Origin: Stakelama portus
GTDB lineage: Bacteria; Pseudomonadota; Alphaproteobacteria; Sphingomonadales; Sphingomonadaceae
NCBI RefSeq assembly: GCF_003171655.1
Contig: NZ_QFZL01000001.1
Location: 496,001-560,000 of the forward strand
Direction: 5' to 3'
DNA length: 64,000 bases
In this document: positions 62,836-64,000 of the stretch, one piece after another
How positions within the stretch are numbered: position 1 is the first letter of the stretch
Layout of the letters: each line of letters opens with the position of its first letter
Made by a program: the position numbers and the translations under genes
The notes under the pieces: model-generated
Seen by the model: the letters and a program-made list of their open reading frames with translations, nothing else
Databases searched by the model: none
Told to the model about the DNA's origin: nothing

Positions 62836-63998
62836 GCGTGCGTGCGCCCTGGGCGTGCGAACCCGATCACAGCCGCGGCCGCCTGTATGAAGAACAGAAG
62901 GGGCCCGAGCGTGGTCCGCGCGATGCGTTTCAGCGCGATCGCGATCGCATCATCCATTCGATCAGCTTCCGGCGCCTGCGGCACAAGACGCAGGTGTTCC
63001 TGGCACCCGACGGCGATCATTTCCGCGTCCGCCTGACGCATAGTCTCGAAGTCGCGCAGATCGGGCGAACCGTGGCGCGTGTGCTGGGCCTGAACGAAGA
63101 TCTGACCGAGGCTTTGTGCCTGGCGCATGACATCGGCCATCCGCCGTTCGGCCATGCCGGCGAAAAGGCGCTCGACGAAGCCTTGGCGGGGCGGGGCGGG
63201 TTCGATCACAACGGCAATACGCTGCGCGCGCTGATGGTGATCGACAGCCCCTATCCGCGCTGGGACGGGCTCAACCTCACCTGGGAAACGCTTGAGGGGC
63301 TGGCCAAGCATAACGGGCCGGTCGGCGATCCGGGCTGGGCGCTGGCCGCCGCCGATACTGCGTTCCCGCTCGAGCTGCGGCAGTTTTCGTCGCTGGAGGC
63401 ACAGGTCGCGGCGATCGCCGACGATATCGCTTATGACAATCACGACATTGACGACGGGATCCGCGCCGGGCTGCTGACGCTCGAACAATTGCTCGATCAG
63501 CCGATGGTCGCCGATGGCTGGCGGCGCGTGGAAAGCAATTTCCCCGGCGTATCGCGCAAGCGGCTGATCGGCGAACTCACCCGGTCGCAGATCGGGGCGA
63601 TGGTCAATGATCTGATCGATCAGACGCGCAGGAACATCGCCGAGGCCGGAATAGAAACCGCGGCGGATGTCCGCGCGGCGGGGGTTCAGCTCGCGCAATT
63701 CTCGCCCGCGATGCAGGAATCCGAACGCCGCCTGAAACGCTTCATGTACGCCAATCTCTATCACCACCCGCATCAGCTGGAGGCGGCGGATCTGGCGCAT
63801 GGCGTGGTCGCGGGTCTGTTCGCGGCCTATGCCGCCGATCCCGCGCTGATGCCCGACAAATGGAGTGAGACGATCCCGGCGGACGAGCCCTGGCGCAGCC
63901 GCCATATCGCCGATTTCATTGCGGGGATGACCGATCGCTATGCGATTGCCCGTTATCGCGAATGCGTCGGCCCGATCGACCTGCCCGACGGGTTCTGA
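62832..63998 (+). CDS. dgt: Deoxyguanosinetriphosphate triphosphohydrolase-like protein (HD domain)
   Basis: 388 residues; hydrolyses dGTP/dNTPs to nucleoside and triphosphate. HD motif residues: [13 protein letters not shown] (His), [15 protein letters not shown] (His-Asp), [13 protein letters not shown] (Asp). N-terminal [25 protein letters not shown] split by conserved Arg, typical of the Dgt-like (type 2) clade. Complete; the stop is 2 bp from the window edge. ATGA overlap with the SPOR gene. Confidence 0.95.
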   Translation: MSVRAPWACEPDHSRGRLYEEQKGPERGPRDAFQRDRDRIIHSISFRRLRHKTQVFLAPDGDHFRVRLTHSLEVAQIGRTVARVLGLNEDLTEALCLAHDIGHPPFGHAGEKALDEALAGRGGFDHNGNTLRALMVIDSPYPRWDGLNLTWETLEGLAKHNGPVGDPGWALAAADTAFPLELRQFSSLEAQVAAIADDIAYDNHDIDDGIRAGLLTLEQLLDQPMVADGWRRVESNFPGVSRKRLIGELTRSQIGAMVNDLIDQTRRNIAEAGIETAADVRAAGVQLAQFSPAMQESERRLKRFMYANLYHHPHQLEAADLAHGVVAGLFAAYAADPALMPDKWSETIPADEPWRSRHIADFIAGMTDRYAIARYRECVGPIDLPDGF

Positions 63999-64000
63999 TC

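Overview
The window is GC-rich, densely packed alphaproteobacterial chromosome, most likely from a member of the Sphingomonadaceae (Sphingomonas or Sphingopyxis type). Support comes from the complete dcw division/cell-wall cluster with alphaproteobacterial FtsA/FtsZ tails, an NDUFA12-type complex I protein next to a DUF2155 protein and aat, a direct-repeat LexA box (GTTC-N7-GTTC), CcrM-type GANTC sites upstream of division genes, and a palindromic repeat inside murD of a kind I associate with sphingomonads. I see no rRNA genes, prophage, transposase or CRISPR array. Taxonomy is inferred from gene content only.

Layout. 1-15 kb: a hydrolase fragment, then the classical secE-nusG-rplK-rplA-rplJ-rplL block (all on the minus strand), broken into three pieces. 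A murein L,D-transpeptidase and a lipoprotein lie between rplA and rplJ. A Mn-exporter-type gene, two CheY-like regulators and a MASE1 hybrid kinase lie between nusG and rplK. The exporter gene (TMEM165/GDT1 family) is preceded by a recognisable yybP-ykoY manganese riboswitch ending in a terminator hairpin. Two tandem paralogous mini membrane proteins, a YqaA-family protein and tRNA-Trp(CCA) follow.

15.5-24.5 kb: a surface-sugar operon. rfbF-rfbG-rfbH make CDP-4-keto-3,6-dideoxyglucose-type intermediates. A HAD protein, a thiamine-diphosphate enzyme, an NAD(P)-dependent reductase, a GT2 glycosyltransferase and a GtrA flippase follow with overlapping start/stop codons. The combination resembles the yersiniose (branched 3,6-dideoxyhexose) pathway and is the most likely little-described system here. 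The E3 reductase that normally partners RfbH is not in the window.

24.5-41.2 kb: mixed housekeeping and accessory genes. These are a GGDEF/EAL protein, an AAA ATPase, a fatty acyl-AMP ligase, RecX, a double cold-shock protein, DUF192, an alpha/beta hydrolase behind a perfect 15-bp dyad, NDUFA12, DUF2155 and aat (the last two overlapping tail to tail by about 208 bp), an orphan ParA, lipoproteins, a Y-family polymerase with an SOS box, a vWA lipoprotein and a cysteine synthase.

41.2-64 kb: the dcw cluster in one direction, mraZ-rsmH-ftsL-like-ftsI-murE-murF-mraY-murD-ftsW-murG-murC-orf78-murB-DUF4262-ddl-ftsQ-ftsA-ftsZ, then a SPOR-domain protein and a dGTPase. Most of these genes overlap by 4 bp (ATGA/GTGA). 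Their upstream region carries a CtrA-like half-site, three GANTC sites and a MraZ-box-like repeat, consistent with cell-cycle control.
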